DNA from: Sphingomonas palmae
GTDB lineage: Bacteria; Pseudomonadota; Alphaproteobacteria; Sphingomonadales; Sphingomonadaceae
Assembly (NCBI RefSeq): GCF_900109565.1
Contig: NZ_FNZZ01000004.1
Span: 310,001-374,000, forward strand
DNA: 64,000 nucleotides
Direction: 5' to 3'
Numbering within the stretch: position 1 is the first letter of the stretch; the number at the start of each line of letters is the position of its first letter. This document shows, piece by piece, positions 35,502 through 44,091 of this stretch. The notes beneath the pieces are model-generated. The model had not been told where the DNA came from. It was given only the letters and a program-made list of their open reading frames with translations, and did no database searches. The position numbers and the translations under genes are program-made.

Positions 35502-35672
35502 TTACCAGGCGTCTCCCGACACCGGAGTCAGTTGAAAGCCCGCGGGCTGCGAACCTTCGATGTGAGCCTGCTGACGTGCGATAAAATCCGAAGAGACTTC
35601 ATCGTTATACGTCGGCGTAGGCCGTGCAGCCCGCGTTGAAGCAGGTATGGCCTGCCTAGACGGGTTACGCAT
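35502..35672 (-). CDS. small protein preceding the PemK-like gene, possible antitoxin
   Basis: The 56-residue product (MRNPSRQAIPASTRAARPTPTY, then NDEVSSDFIARQQAHIEG) has no family I recognise. The ATG at 35672 has a strong AAAGGAG ribosome-binding site 5 bases upstream, so it is very likely translated. Its stop is directly followed by the TTG of the PemK-like gene, the usual antitoxin-toxin order. The role as antitoxin is inferred from position only. Confidence 0.6.
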   Translation of the reverse strand: MRNPSRQAIPASTRAARPTPTYNDEVSSDFIARQQAHIEGSQPAGFQLTPVSGDAW

Positions 35673-36030
35673 TGTAGCTCCTTTCTGCCGAAGCGCTGTC
35701 GTCGTCACCGATCGATGCTCCCCTCACAATTGAGCTGCCATGAACAGCCAAATTTCGCTTCGAGAGCATCAGGTCGCATAACGCGGAGCAGGCGGCAATG
35801 TTGCAAATCGACCACAGTCCAATACTAGATAAGGACGATCTATCCCATTTCCAGAACGACCGCACGAGCGAAACCTTTAGACTCGGCGAGCCGGCCTTTA
35901 GCGATGGACGCAGACTGTAGGCAAGAGAGTTCAGCTTAGCTCAAGCCGTACGTCAAGCCACACGCCAGCCAAGCTGAAGTGTGGGGATAAAAAGGGGAAA
36001 ATAGAACTCGGATAGTCCGTTTTCCTAGCA
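35673..36030. other. gene-poor part of the mini-island
   Basis: No reliable gene was found. A 66-codon minus-strand frame (35665-35865) lacks a good ribosome-binding site and has no family likeness. The stretch is lower in GC than the chromosome and probably contains the promoter of the small gene at 35672, but I could not identify a -10/-35 pair. Confidence 0.4.
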
Positions 36031-36054
36031 TTCTCATCACATTAGAGATGAGAA
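36031..36054. other. hairpin next to the right repeat of the tRNA-Leu island
   Basis: TTCTCATC, 8-base loop, GATGAGAA: an exact 8-bp stem just beyond the tRNA-Leu 3' end. It may now act as the tRNA terminator, having been brought by the insert. There is no U-tract after it. Confidence 0.4.
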
Positions 36055-36070
36055 AATGGTGCGGTCGAGA
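36051..36070. repeat. right direct repeat (within tRNA-Leu), attR-like
   Basis: Identical 20-base copy of 34975-34994. It overlaps the last bases of the tRNA-Leu gene (36057-36143). Confidence 0.85.
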
Positions 36071-36143
36071 AGACTCGAACTTCCACGGCCTTTCGGCCAC
36101 AACGACCTCAACGTTGCGCGTCTACCAGTTCCGCCACGACCGC
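36057..36143 (-). tRNA. tRNA-Leu (anticodon GAG)
   Basis: Read on the minus strand, the acceptor 5' half GCGGTCG pairs with CGACCGC before ACCA, so CCA is encoded. The D arm is GCGGAACTGGTAGACGC. The anticodon loop is TTGAGGT within stem CAACG/CGTTG, giving anticodon GAG (reads CUC/CUU). A long variable arm (GGCC-GAAA-GGCC) marks a class II tRNA, and the T loop is TTCGAGT. The 87-base size is normal. The 3' end is the insertion site of the island. Confidence 0.95.
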
Positions 36144-36251
36144 ACACAATGTTCACCGGGCAGGCCCGGCGACTGGCAGGAGCGGGCCTCTAGCAAAGCC
36201 GTTCGTGGCTGGCAACGGCGATTGTGCGGGCGCACACACCTTTCGTACGCG

Positions 36252-36968
36252 TCAGCTCGCCTCACCGACAAAGCTGAGGTCCAGCCGCTTCGACGAGGCT
36301 GGCACGTCGACCTGCGCGGAGTTGAAATCGATCGCGCCATTGGCGGGCAGCGTCCGCTGCTGCGGCGTGATCGTCCAGCTGAACACGACGCGGCCGTTCT
36401 CGTCGCGCAGGTCGGCACGCAGGTCGGGCACGCGCTGCGCGGCCGACGACGGGTTGGTGATCCGCCCACTGACCGCGAACAGCTCCGATCCGTTGGTCAT
36501 CTGGCGCCGCTCGATGGGATTGTCGACGATGCGCAAGGGCGATTGCGCCGGCCCGATGTTGAAGCCCGCCTGCTGCGCGAGGCCGGGTGCGGTCGTCCAC
36601 AGGATCACGCCGACGAGCGCCAGCATGATCAGCCCGGCGGCGATCGACGCGATCGTGCGAACGCGCGCCATGTTGCGCCGCGGGCGAAACGGCGCGCGGT
36701 GCGCGAACGCGTCGAAGCCGGCGTCCGGCGTGCCCGTGATCGGCTCGGTTATGGGAGAGGGCGCGTAGCCGACCGGCGCGAAGCCGGAGGCGGCGAGAGA
36801 GGGCGCCGCGGTCGCAGGCACGTCGGTCGCGGGCATGGGAGCGGGTGCCGGACCGTCCTGAAACCAGCTGTGCCGGCAATTGGCGCAGCGCACGGTGCGC
36901 CCGCCCACACCGACCGCGGAGTCGGGGACGAGATAGCGGGTGCGGCATTCGGGACACTCGAGGATCAT
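36252..36968 (-). CDS. MJ0042-type zinc-ribbon membrane protein
   Basis: The 238-residue protein begins MILECPECRTRYLVPDSAVGVGGRTVRCANCRHSWFQ, the MJ0042 zinc ribbon with two CxxC pairs. One membrane helix (TIASIAAGLIMLALVGVILWTTAPGLA) follows a low-complexity linker. The C-terminal part resembles the extracytoplasmic DUF3426-like region. Such proteins sit divergently beside ftsE in many sphingomonads; the function is unknown. The gene starts 170 bases from ftsE. Confidence 0.8.
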   Translation of the reverse strand: MILECPECRTRYLVPDSAVGVGGRTVRCANCRHSWFQDGPAPAPMPATDVPATAAPSLAASGFAPVGYAPSPITEPITGTPDAGFDAFAHRAPFRPRRNMARVRTIASIAAGLIMLALVGVILWTTAPGLAQQAGFNIGPAQSPLRIVDNPIERRQMTNGSELFAVSGRITNPSSAAQRVPDLRADLRDENGRVVFSWTITPQQRTLPANGAIDFNSAQVDVPASSKRLDLSFVGEAS

Positions 36969-37139
36969 GACGCCACGCTTACGGTTATCGTTAGCGACGT
37001 AAACACCTCACTTCGCGTGCTGGCAAGTATCGGCAGCGAAACGACGCCCGCGGACCGGCGGATCGTTGCCCGCGACTTGATGAAAGGGCATGCGCCATGC
37101 GATGGCGGGCGCGCTCAAGCGAAGGGATGTCGCCGGCCG

Positions 37140-37844
37140 GTGGCCACGATCGTGCAGTTCGAGAATGTGGGGCTGCGCTACGGCCAGGGCGAGGAGGTCT
37201 TGTCGGACCTTTCCTTCTCGCTGACCTCGGGCGAGTTCTACTTCGTGACGGGGGCGAGCGGGGCGGGCAAGACCTCGCTGCTGAAGATGCTGTACCTGGC
37301 ACAGCGACCGACGCGCGGCGCGATCCATCTGTTCGGCACCGACGTGGTCACCCTGCCGCGCGCGCGCATACCCGGCTTCCGCCGCCGCATCGGCGTGGTG
37401 TTCCAGGACTTCCGGCTCGTTCCGCACCTGTCGGCGGCGGACAATATCGCACTGCCGCTCAGGATCGCGGGCGTGCTGGAGGACGAGGTGCGCGATGCGG
37501 TCTCGGAGATGCTGGCGTGGGTAGGACTGACCAACCGTGCCGACGCGCGCCCGCCGACGCTGTCGGGCGGCGAGCAGCAGCGCGTGGCGATCGCGCGTGC
37601 GGTGATCGGGCGCCCGGAAATCCTGGTCGCGGACGAGCCGACCGGCAACGTCGACGAGGCGATGGCGGACCGGCTGCTGCAATTGTTCGCGTCGCTCAAC
37701 GGCCTCGGCACGACGCTGGTCATCGCGACGCACGACCTGCAGCTGATCGCGCGCGTGCGATCGGCGCAGATGATGCGGATCGACGGCGGACGGCTGCTCG
37801 ACCCCACCGGCATGCTGCGTCACCCGCCCGGGCGGCAGGCATGA
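37140..37844 (+). CDS. ftsE: cell-division ABC transporter ATP-binding protein FtsE
   Basis: FtsE drives FtsX in the septal complex that activates amidases at the division site. Walker A is VTGASGAGKTSLLK near residue 32, the Q-loop VVFQDFRL, the signature LSGGEQQRVAIARA, and Walker B LVADEPTGNVDE. The 234-residue length is standard. I use the GTG at 37140 with AAGGGA about 12 bases upstream; the longer open frame to 36048 runs through the tRNA-Leu and zinc-ribbon genes and is not coding. ftsX follows 19 bases later. Confidence 0.93.
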   Translation: MATIVQFENVGLRYGQGEEVLSDLSFSLTSGEFYFVTGASGAGKTSLLKMLYLAQRPTRGAIHLFGTDVVTLPRARIPGFRRRIGVVFQDFRLVPHLSAADNIALPLRIAGVLEDEVRDAVSEMLAWVGLTNRADARPPTLSGGEQQRVAIARAVIGRPEILVADEPTGNVDEAMADRLLQLFASLNGLGTTLVIATHDLQLIARVRSAQMMRIDGGRLLDPTGMLRHPPGRQA

Positions 37845-37863
37845 GCCGCGCGGGGAGGGTGGC

Positions 37864-38730
37864 GTGAGCAAGGCGAGCACGCGCGTGCTCGACACCGCGC
37901 GGACCGGGCGCGGGATGGTGTGGGTCATCGCGGTCATGCTGTTCCTGACCGTGCTGGCGACCGCGGCCGGGATCGGCACCGCGCGCGCGACGCAAGCGGT
38001 CGGCGTGCAGCTAGGCGGTCGCGCCACCGTGCAGATCGCGGCGGCCGACCCGGCGACGCGCGAGGCTGCGGCAGGGGAGGTGGCCTCGCTGCTCGCAGGG
38101 ATTCCGGGTGTCGGCGGCGTGCGCGTCGTGCCGCGTGCCGAGATCGCGAAACTGCTCGGACCCTGGCTCGGCGGCGACGCCGACGACGTCGATCTGCCGA
38201 TCCCGGTGCTGGTCGACCTGACGTTGAGCGATGCGGGCACGGCCGGGCGGGTGCGCGGCGCACTGGCCGGCGTGCCGGGCGCACGGCTCGACCTGCACAG
38301 CCAGGCACTCGCGCCGGTTCGCGCGTTTCTGGGCACGATGAGCATGCTTGCCACCCTGCTGGTCGCGATGATGCTGGGCGCGACCGCGTTCGTCGTCGTG
38401 CTGGCGGCGCGCGCCGGACTGGAGGCGCATCGCGGCACGATCGAAGTCATGCACATGCTGGGCGCGACCGACGTGCAGGTCGCGCGGCTGTTCCAGCGGC
38501 GGCTGTCGCTCGATGCCGCGATGGGCTCGGCAGTGGGTGGAGTGATCGGGCTCGTGACGGTCGCGCTGCTGGGTGCGCAGGCGGGGATGCTCGGCTCCGA
38601 ACTGCTCGGCACGGTGACACTCGGTACTGGCGGATGGGCCGCGCTGGTCGTGCTGCCCTTCGCGTTCGTCGCGCTCGCGGCGGCGGTGGCGCGCCGCACG
38701 GTGGTGCGCAGCCTGGGGCAGATGCGATGA
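37864..38730 (+). CDS. ftsX: cell-division ABC transporter permease FtsX
   Basis: FtsX is the membrane partner of FtsE. The 288-residue protein has a first membrane helix (GMVWVIAVMLFLTVLATAAGIG), an extracytoplasmic domain of about 90 residues containing GVRVVPRAEIAKLLGPWLG, and three C-terminal helices (STMSMLATLLVAMMLGATAFVVVLA, AVGGVIGLVTVALLGA, AALVVLPFAFVALAAAV). The EVMHMLGATDVQVARLFQ segment before the third helix is typical of FtsX. The GTG start is 19 bases from ftsE, and the stop overlaps the next gene's ATG. Confidence 0.92.
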   Translation: MSKASTRVLDTARTGRGMVWVIAVMLFLTVLATAAGIGTARATQAVGVQLGGRATVQIAAADPATREAAAGEVASLLAGIPGVGGVRVVPRAEIAKLLGPWLGGDADDVDLPIPVLVDLTLSDAGTAGRVRGALAGVPGARLDLHSQALAPVRAFLGTMSMLATLLVAMMLGATAFVVVLAARAGLEAHRGTIEVMHMLGATDVQVARLFQRRLSLDAAMGSAVGGVIGLVTVALLGAQAGMLGSELLGTVTLGTGGWAALVVLPFAFVALAAAVARRTVVRSLGQMR

Positions 38731-39263
38731 TCCGTCGTCTGGTCGGACTGGCGCTGATCGTGTGGGCGCTCGGCTTCGCGCTGTTCGCGGTGACTCTGCC
38801 GCAGCCGGCCAACGACGTGCGCACCGACGGCATCGTCGTGCCGACGGGGGCTGCGGGCCGGATCGATCGTGGACTGGAATTACTGAAAGCGGGCCAGGCG
38901 CGGCGCATGCTGGTGACGGGCACCGCGCCGGGTGTGAGGCAGCGCGATTTGGTGCGGACCTACGGCTACGCTCCGGTGTTCGCCTGCTGCGTCGATCTGG
39001 GGCAGGAGGCGGTCGATACGCGATCGAATGCGGAGGAGATCGCGGGCTGGGTCAAGACGCACCGTTATCGCTCGGTCCGGCTCGTCACTTCCAACTGGCA
39101 CGCGCGGCGCGCAGGCATGGAGCTGGCGCAATCGCTCGATCCGGCGGTTAGGGTGGTGATCGACGGCGTCCCGAGCCAGCCGAGCCTTGCGCAGCTCTTG
39201 AACGAATATCACAAGCTGCTGCTGCGCCGCGCAGTGCTGTGGTGGGAGAATTGGCGTGGCTGA
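38727..39263 (+). CDS. YdcF/DUF218 family protein
   Basis: The 178-residue protein has an N-terminal membrane anchor (LVGLALIVWALGFALFAVTL) and the DUF218 pattern: TDGIVVPTGAAGRIDRGLELLKAGQARRMLVTG, then NAEEIAGWVKTHRYRSVRLVTSNWHARRAGMEL. Members act on envelope polysaccharides or bind nucleotides; the role here is unknown. The ATG start overlaps the ftsX stop (ATGA). The ftsX-YdcF-acyltransferase order suggests an envelope role. The other family member in the window is at 12925-13434. Confidence 0.8.
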   Translation: MIRRLVGLALIVWALGFALFAVTLPQPANDVRTDGIVVPTGAAGRIDRGLELLKAGQARRMLVTGTAPGVRQRDLVRTYGYAPVFACCVDLGQEAVDTRSNAEEIAGWVKTHRYRSVRLVTSNWHARRAGMELAQSLDPAVRVVIDGVPSQPSLAQLLNEYHKLLLRRAVLWWENWRG

Positions 39264-39945
39264 TGTGGTGCGGACCTGGGTGTTTCGCATTCTGTTCGCG
39301 ATTGGATCGCTGCTGGTCGTGCTCGTCATCCCGATCGTCGCGCTGTTCGGACAGCGTGCGATGATCGCTTACTCACACGCCTGGGCGCGGTTTCACGGCG
39401 CGATCGCGCGCTGGATCATGGGGGTGCGCACGCAGGTGAGCGGCGCGGCGTTACCCCACGGCCCGGTCCTCTACGCGGCCAAGCACGAGGCGATGTACGA
39501 GACGCTGGAGCTGCCGTACCGGCTGGGTGGGCCCGCGGTCGTCATCAAGCGCGAATTGGCGCAGATCCCGTTATGGGGCTGGGCGGCGCGCATCTACGGG
39601 GCGCTGCCGGTCGACCGCGAGGCCTCTGCAAAGGCGCTGCGGCAGCTGATGAGCGATGCGGCGGTGTTCAAGGATCAGGGGCGGTCGGTGATCGTGTTTC
39701 CCGAAGGATCGCGCATGGCGCACGGCGAGCGCCCGCCGCTGCGCTCGGGCTTCGCCGGGCTGTACCGCGCACTCGGCTATCCGGTGGTGCCGATCGCGCT
39801 CGACAGCGGACGGCGCTGGCCGCGCAAGGGACACGCGCATGCGGGACCGGTACGCGTGCTGATCGGCGAGGCGATCCCGCCCGGACTGCCGCGCCGCGAG
39901 ATCGAGGAGCGCGTCCACGCCGCGATCAACGCGCTCAACGACTGA
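39256..39945 (+). CDS. lysophospholipid acyltransferase (PlsC-like)
   Basis: PlsC-type enzymes acylate lysophospholipids. The 229-residue protein has a membrane N-terminus (FRILFAIGSLLVVLVIPIVALFG) and the acyltransferase motif I AAKHEAMYETLEL, where the fifth residue after His is Glu rather than the usual Asp. Motif II-like GALPVDREASAKALRQ and motif III IVFPEGSRMAHGERPPLRSG follow. The GTG start overlaps the YdcF gene stop by 8 bases. The actual acceptor is not known. Confidence 0.83.
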   Translation: MADVVRTWVFRILFAIGSLLVVLVIPIVALFGQRAMIAYSHAWARFHGAIARWIMGVRTQVSGAALPHGPVLYAAKHEAMYETLELPYRLGGPAVVIKRELAQIPLWGWAARIYGALPVDREASAKALRQLMSDAAVFKDQGRSVIVFPEGSRMAHGERPPLRSGFAGLYRALGYPVVPIALDSGRRWPRKGHAHAGPVRVLIGEAIPPGLPRREIEERVHAAINALND

Positions 39946-40052
39946 GCGCGGAAGGTCCGAAAGGTCGCACCGATTGCGCGTGCGCGCGCGCCCGGATGAT
40001 AGGTCAAACAGCGTCGCCGGTGTAAGCGCATCGGCGATCTGTAGGACAGCGC

Positions 40053-40961
40053 TCAATCGTGCTTGCGGCCGAAATCGGCGGCGGCGTCGTCCTGCCCCTG
40101 ATCGACGATCGAGCGGCGGATCGCGCGGGTGCGCGCGAAGCGGTCGTACAATGCGTCACCGTCACCCCAGCGAATCGCGCGCTGCAGCTGGGACAGGTCT
40201 TCGGAGAAGCGCTGCAGCATGTCGAGCACCGCGTCCTTGTTCGACAGAAACACGTCGCGCCACATGACGGGATCGGACGCGGCGATACGGGTGAAGTCGC
40301 GGAACCCGCCGGCGGAGAATTTGATCACCTCGCTCTGCGTCACCTGTTGCAGATCGTCGGCGGTCCCGACGATCGTGTAGGCGATCAGGTGCGGCAGGTG
40401 GCTGGTGACCGCGAGGACGAGATCGTGATGGTCGGGCGCCATCTGCTCGACGTCGGCGCCCAGCCGGCGCCAGAACTCTGCCACGCGCTCGACCGACACC
40501 TCATCGTTCTCGGTAAGTGGCGTGACGATGCACCAGCGGCCGCGGAACAGCGTCGCGAAGCCCGCCTCCGGCCCGCTTTGCTCGGTACCCGCGACTGGGT
40601 GTGCGGGGACGACTTGCGAGGCCGGCAGATGCGCGGTGAGTGCGGCGGCAACCGATGCCTTGCAGCTGCCGACATCGCTGACGATCGCGTCGCCGGGCAG
40701 GTCGGCCGCGATCTCGGAGGCGACTGCCGCCATCGCGCCGACCGGCACGCACATGATCACGAGATCAGCGTCGGTCACCGCTGCCCCCGCGGTGTCGGTC
40801 ACGTCGTCAGCGAGCTTGAGCGCGCGTGCCGCCTCGCGCACCTCGGCGCTGACGTCATGGCCGGTTATTCGAACGCTTGGCATATACTCCCGCACCGCGC
40901 GCGCGATCGAGGAGCCGATCAGGCCCAGCCCGATGATCGTGACGCGCGCGAACGGGAGCAT
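40053..40961 (-). CDS. prephenate/arogenate dehydrogenase
   Basis: This enzyme oxidatively decarboxylates prephenate or arogenate on the way to tyrosine. The 302-residue protein starts [23 protein letters not shown], a NAD(P)-binding motif. HPVAGTEQSGPEAGFATLFRGRWCIVTPL is the family substrate motif, and the later region includes YTIVGTADDLQQVTQSE and the R-rich C-terminus. Specificity for prephenate versus arogenate cannot be read. It lies right after hisC, overlapping by one base (TGATG), so the two are cotranscribed. Confidence 0.92.
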   Translation of the reverse strand: MLPFARVTIIGLGLIGSSIARAVREYMPSVRITGHDVSAEVREAARALKLADDVTDTAGAAVTDADLVIMCVPVGAMAAVASEIAADLPGDAIVSDVGSCKASVAAALTAHLPASQVVPAHPVAGTEQSGPEAGFATLFRGRWCIVTPLTENDEVSVERVAEFWRRLGADVEQMAPDHHDLVLAVTSHLPHLIAYTIVGTADDLQQVTQSEVIKFSAGGFRDFTRIAASDPVMWRDVFLSNKDAVLDMLQRFSEDLSQLQRAIRWGDGDALYDRFARTRAIRRSIVDQGQDDAAADFGRKHD

Positions 40962-42127
40962 CAGCCGCGCTCGATACCTTGATCGACCGGTGTGGCGTGC
41001 GCAGAGGCGGCGTGCCGATCAACGAGCGTGCGGAGCGCCGCCGCGACGCCGCGCGTCTCCTCCTCGGTGCCGATCGTGATGCGCAGCCCTTGCGCGAGGC
41101 CCTGTCCGGGTAGCCAGCGGACGATGAACCCCGCGTCCATCAGCCCCTTGTAGGCGGTCTCCGCGGTCAGCTCGCCCTCGAACACGACGAGGACGAAGTT
41201 CGCCTCACTCGGGATCGCGCGAAGGCCAGCGTTGCCCAGAGCCGCGATCTCGTCGGCGAACCAGCGGCGCCACTCGGCATTGTGGGTGCGCGTCGCCTCG
41301 ACGAAGCCACGATCCTCGATCGCCGCGACCGCGGCGCGCTGACCACCGATGGTGATGTTGAACGGCAGGCGGATGCGGTGCAGCGCCTGGACAATGTCGG
41401 CATGCGCGTAGCCCCAGCCGATCCGTTCGGACGCGAGGCCGTGGATCTTGGAGAAGGTGCGCGTGACGAGGACGTTCGACGCGGTGCGCGCGAGGTCGAG
41501 CCCGCCGTCGTCGTCGGTCGCGTCGAGATACTCGGCGTAAGCCTGATCGAGTACGAGCAGCACGTGGCTCGGCAGGCCCGCGTGAAGCCGCGCAATCTCC
41601 GCACGGGGCGCGAAGGTGCCGGTCGGGTTGTTGGGATTGGCGATGTAGACGAGGCGTGTCCGATCGGTGACGCACGCGAGCACCGCATCGACGTCGGTCG
41701 CGTAATCGCGATCCGGCGCGATCACCGGCGTCGCGCCGACGCGCCGCGCCGCGATCTCGTACACCGCGAAGCCGTAGCGGACGAAGATCACCTCGTCGCC
41801 CGGACCGGCGAAGGCACCTGCCGCGAGATGGAGGATCTCGTCCGAGCCGTTGCCGTAGATGATGCGCTGCGGATCAAGGTCAAATGCGGCCGCGATCGCC
41901 TCTCGAACGGGCGCCGCGCTGGCGTCGGGATAACGCTCCAGCGTATCGGCGGCGGAGGCGTAGGCCGCGCGCGCGACGGGCGAGGTGCCGAGCGGGTTCT
42001 CGTTCGACGACAGCTTGGCGACGGTGCGGCCATCATCGGTGGTCGAGCGGCCGGGAATGTACGGCGCGATGTCCATTACCCACTGGTTCGGGACGGGTGC
42101 GGTCGGGCTGGCTACGGTGTCGGTCAT
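40961..42127 (-). CDS. hisC: histidinol-phosphate aminotransferase (aromatic/HisC family)
   Basis: The 388-residue fold-type I PLP enzyme has [29 protein letters not shown], and the PLP lysine motif [21 protein letters not shown]. The segment [11 protein letters not shown] is the NPxNPTG signature. Upstream of a prephenate dehydrogenase it may serve histidine synthesis, aromatic amino acid synthesis, or both; HisC homologues in this position are often broad. The ATG is at 42127. It faces metX across a 193-base gap. Confidence 0.9.
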   Translation of the reverse strand: MTDTVASPTAPVPNQWVMDIAPYIPGRSTTDDGRTVAKLSSNENPLGTSPVARAAYASAADTLERYPDASAAPVREAIAAAFDLDPQRIIYGNGSDEILHLAAGAFAGPGDEVIFVRYGFAVYEIAARRVGATPVIAPDRDYATDVDAVLACVTDRTRLVYIANPNNPTGTFAPRAEIARLHAGLPSHVLLVLDQAYAEYLDATDDDGGLDLARTASNVLVTRTFSKIHGLASERIGWGYAHADIVQALHRIRLPFNITIGGQRAAVAAIEDRGFVEATRTHNAEWRRWFADEIAALGNAGLRAIPSEANFVLVVFEGELTAETAYKGLMDAGFIVRWLPGQGLAQGLRITIGTEEETRGVAAALRTLVDRHAASAHATPVDQGIERG

Positions 42128-42320
42128 GGTGCGGGGGCTTAGTGCGTGGCGCGGGTCGGGGAAAGCGTGTCGTTCGCCCCGGGTGCGAGCGTAGGTTTTT
42201 ATACCGCTGCGGGTTCGATCCGGAGTTCCGTCGCGGGGAGAAACGAACCCCCGCTCAAGCTCGGAAAGGCGGGTGCGATTGCTTGCGAGCGCGCTTGGCG
42301 CCGATTATCGCGGACCTTCG

Positions 42321-43442
42321 ATGTCGCTCGCCGCTTCTTCCCACGATCAACGCTTCGGCCTGTCGCGCGTGGCGGTGCTGCCGGGGCCGCTCGCGCTCGA
42401 CGGTAGCGCGACGCTGTCGCCGCTAGAAATCGCGTATGAGACCTATGGAACGCTCGACGCGGACGCCGGCAACGCGATCCTCGTCTGCCACGCGCTGACC
42501 GGCGACCATCACGTCGCCAGCGCCCATCCGCGCACCGGCAAGCCGGGCTGGTGGCAGCGCATGGTTGGGCCAGGCAAGCCGATCGACACCGACCGCTTCT
42601 TCGTCGTCTGCGCGAACGTGCTCGGCAGTTGCATGGGATCGTCCGGGCCGGCCTCGATCGACCCCAGGACGGCGCGCGCATGGGGGATGACGTTCCCCGT
42701 CATCACGATCCGCGACATGGTGCGCGCGCAAGGCTTGCTGCTCGATTACCTCGGGATCGGGCGGCTGGCGGCGGTGGTCGGTGGATCGATGGGGGGGATG
42801 CAGGCGCTAAGCTGGGCGGCGACCTACCCTGAACGGGTGGCGTCGGCGGTGGTGATTGCGTCAACCGCGCGCCATACCGCGCAGAACATCGCCTTTCACG
42901 AGGTCGGGCGGCAGGCGGTGATGGCCGATCCGAATTGGCACGGCGGCGATTATTACGGCGGCGAGGCGCCCGCGCGCGGGCTGGCGGTGGCGCGGATGGC
43001 GGCGCACATCACCTATCTGTCAGAGGCCGGACTGACCGAGAAGTTCGGGCGCCGGTTGCAGGCGAGGGAGGCGAAGACGTTCGGCTTCGACGCCGATTTC
43101 CAGGTCGAGAGCTACCTGCGCCATCAGGGATTGAGCTTTACCGACCGGTTCGATGCGAACTCCTACCTCTATATTACCCGCGCGATGGATTATTACGATC
43201 TGGCGGAGGAGCATGGCGGGCGGCTGGCGAATGCGTTCAACGCCGCGACGCGTTTTTGCCTCGTCAGCTTCGACACCGACTGGCTGTACCCGACGGCCGA
43301 GTCGCGCGCGATCGTGCAGGCGCTGAACGCCGCGGGCGCGCCGGTCAGCTTCGTCGAACTGTCGAGCCCGTACGGTCACGACGCGTTCCTGCTCGAATCG
43401 CCCGAACTCGACCGCATCGTCGCCGGGTTCCTGCGCGCGTGA
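42321..43442 (+). CDS. metX: homoserine O-acetyltransferase MetX
   Basis: MetX acetylates homoserine (or succinylates it in some lineages) for methionine synthesis. It is an alpha/beta hydrolase: nucleophile Ser in [12 protein letters not shown], and the catalytic Asp and His in FDTDWLYP and [10 protein letters not shown]. Other hallmarks are [15 protein letters not shown] and [12 protein letters not shown]. The 373-residue length is standard. The ATG at 42321 was chosen because the conserved N-terminus begins there. It overlaps metW by GTGA. I saw no SAM-II riboswitch in the 193-base leader. Confidence 0.94.
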   Translation: MSLAASSHDQRFGLSRVAVLPGPLALDGSATLSPLEIAYETYGTLDADAGNAILVCHALTGDHHVASAHPRTGKPGWWQRMVGPGKPIDTDRFFVVCANVLGSCMGSSGPASIDPRTARAWGMTFPVITIRDMVRAQGLLLDYLGIGRLAAVVGGSMGGMQALSWAATYPERVASAVVIASTARHTAQNIAFHEVGRQAVMADPNWHGGDYYGGEAPARGLAVARMAAHITYLSEAGLTEKFGRRLQAREAKTFGFDADFQVESYLRHQGLSFTDRFDANSYLYITRAMDYYDLAEEHGGRLANAFNAATRFCLVSFDTDWLYPTAESRAIVQALNAAGAPVSFVELSSPYGHDAFLLESPELDRIVAGFLRA

Positions 43443-44062
43443 GCCTGCGGCCCGATCTTTTGATCATCGCTGCCAACGTTGCATCAGGCGCGCGGGTGCT
43501 CGATGTCGGGTGCGGGACGGGCGACCTGATGGCCGCGTTGCGCGACCGGTCGGGCGTCGACGCGCGCGGGCTGGAGATCGACGCGGTCAAGGTCGCCGAC
43601 GCGGTCGCGCGCGGGTTGAGCGTGATCCAGGGCGACGCCGACGTCGATCTGGCGGGCTACCCGGACGCGAGCTTCGACTTCGCGATCCTCAGCCAGACGT
43701 TGCAGACCACGCGCGCGCCGCATCTGGTGCTCGACCATCTGCTGCGAATCGGGCGGCGCGCGTTCGTCAGCTTTCCCAATTTCGCGCACTGGCGCGTGCG
43801 GCTGTCGCTGCTGTGGGGTGGGCGGATGCCGGTCACGCGGCTGCTGCCGGAACGCTGGTACGACACGCCCAACATCCATCATGTGACGATCGACGATTTC
43901 CGCGCCTTTCTGAAGGCCCGCGGCATCGCGGTGGAGCGCGCGTGGTTCCTGTCGGGCGATCAGGAGATCGGCGGATCGGCCGCCAATTTCCTCGCCGAGC
44001 ACGCGGTGTTCCTGCTTGCCCGGAACCAAGAAGATTGCTCAAGGTTAAGTCAACCAGTCTGA
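43439..44062 (+). CDS. metW: methionine biosynthesis protein MetW
   Basis: MetW is a methyltransferase-like partner of MetX in alphaproteobacteria and pseudomonads. The 207-residue protein has the motif [17 protein letters not shown] near residue 20, the specific [40 protein letters not shown] (QTLQ, FPNF), and [19 protein letters not shown]. The GTG at 43439 overlaps metX by 4 bases. Other work shows MetW stimulating MetX activity, but whether it methylates anything is not settled. Confidence 0.93.
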   Translation: MSLRPDLLIIAANVASGARVLDVGCGTGDLMAALRDRSGVDARGLEIDAVKVADAVARGLSVIQGDADVDLAGYPDASFDFAILSQTLQTTRAPHLVLDHLLRIGRRAFVSFPNFAHWRVRLSLLWGGRMPVTRLLPERWYDTPNIHHVTIDDFRAFLKARGIAVERAWFLSGDQEIGGSAANFLAEHAVFLLARNQEDCSRLSQPV

Positions 44063-44091
44063 AACCTACGCGAGTCCCGCGCCCAACGCCG

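Larger units (their letters stand above)
34975..36070. mobile_element. mini genomic island inserted at tRNA-Leu(GAG)
   Basis: A 1.1-kb segment lies between two exact 20-base direct repeats, one of which is the 3' end of an intact tRNA-Leu gene. This is the classical footprint of tyrosine-integrase insertion at a tRNA. The insert has visibly lower GC than its surroundings, a PemK-like gene (35042-35500) and a small upstream gene (35502-35672). No integrase was found, so it is either a decayed remnant or depends on an enzyme elsewhere. Confidence 0.75.

Noticed and set aside
35665-35865. A 66-codon minus-strand open frame in the mini-island
   Set aside because: No ribosome-binding site, no family likeness, and it overlaps the start of the better-supported small gene at 35672.
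36048-37844. A 598-codon plus-strand open frame
   Set aside because: Only the last 235 codons are ftsE. The upstream part runs through the tRNA-Leu gene and the zinc-ribbon gene in antisense and has no recognisable protein pattern.
39972-39989. Alternating GC tract (possible Z-DNA) between the acyltransferase and dehydrogenase genes
   Set aside because: Short tracts of GC alternation are common at this base composition, and no function is indicated.
42128-42320. SAM-II or other SAM-sensing riboswitch before metX
   Set aside because: metX of alphaproteobacteria is often under such a switch, but I could not find the conserved core in this leader. A covariance-model search (Rfam) would settle it.
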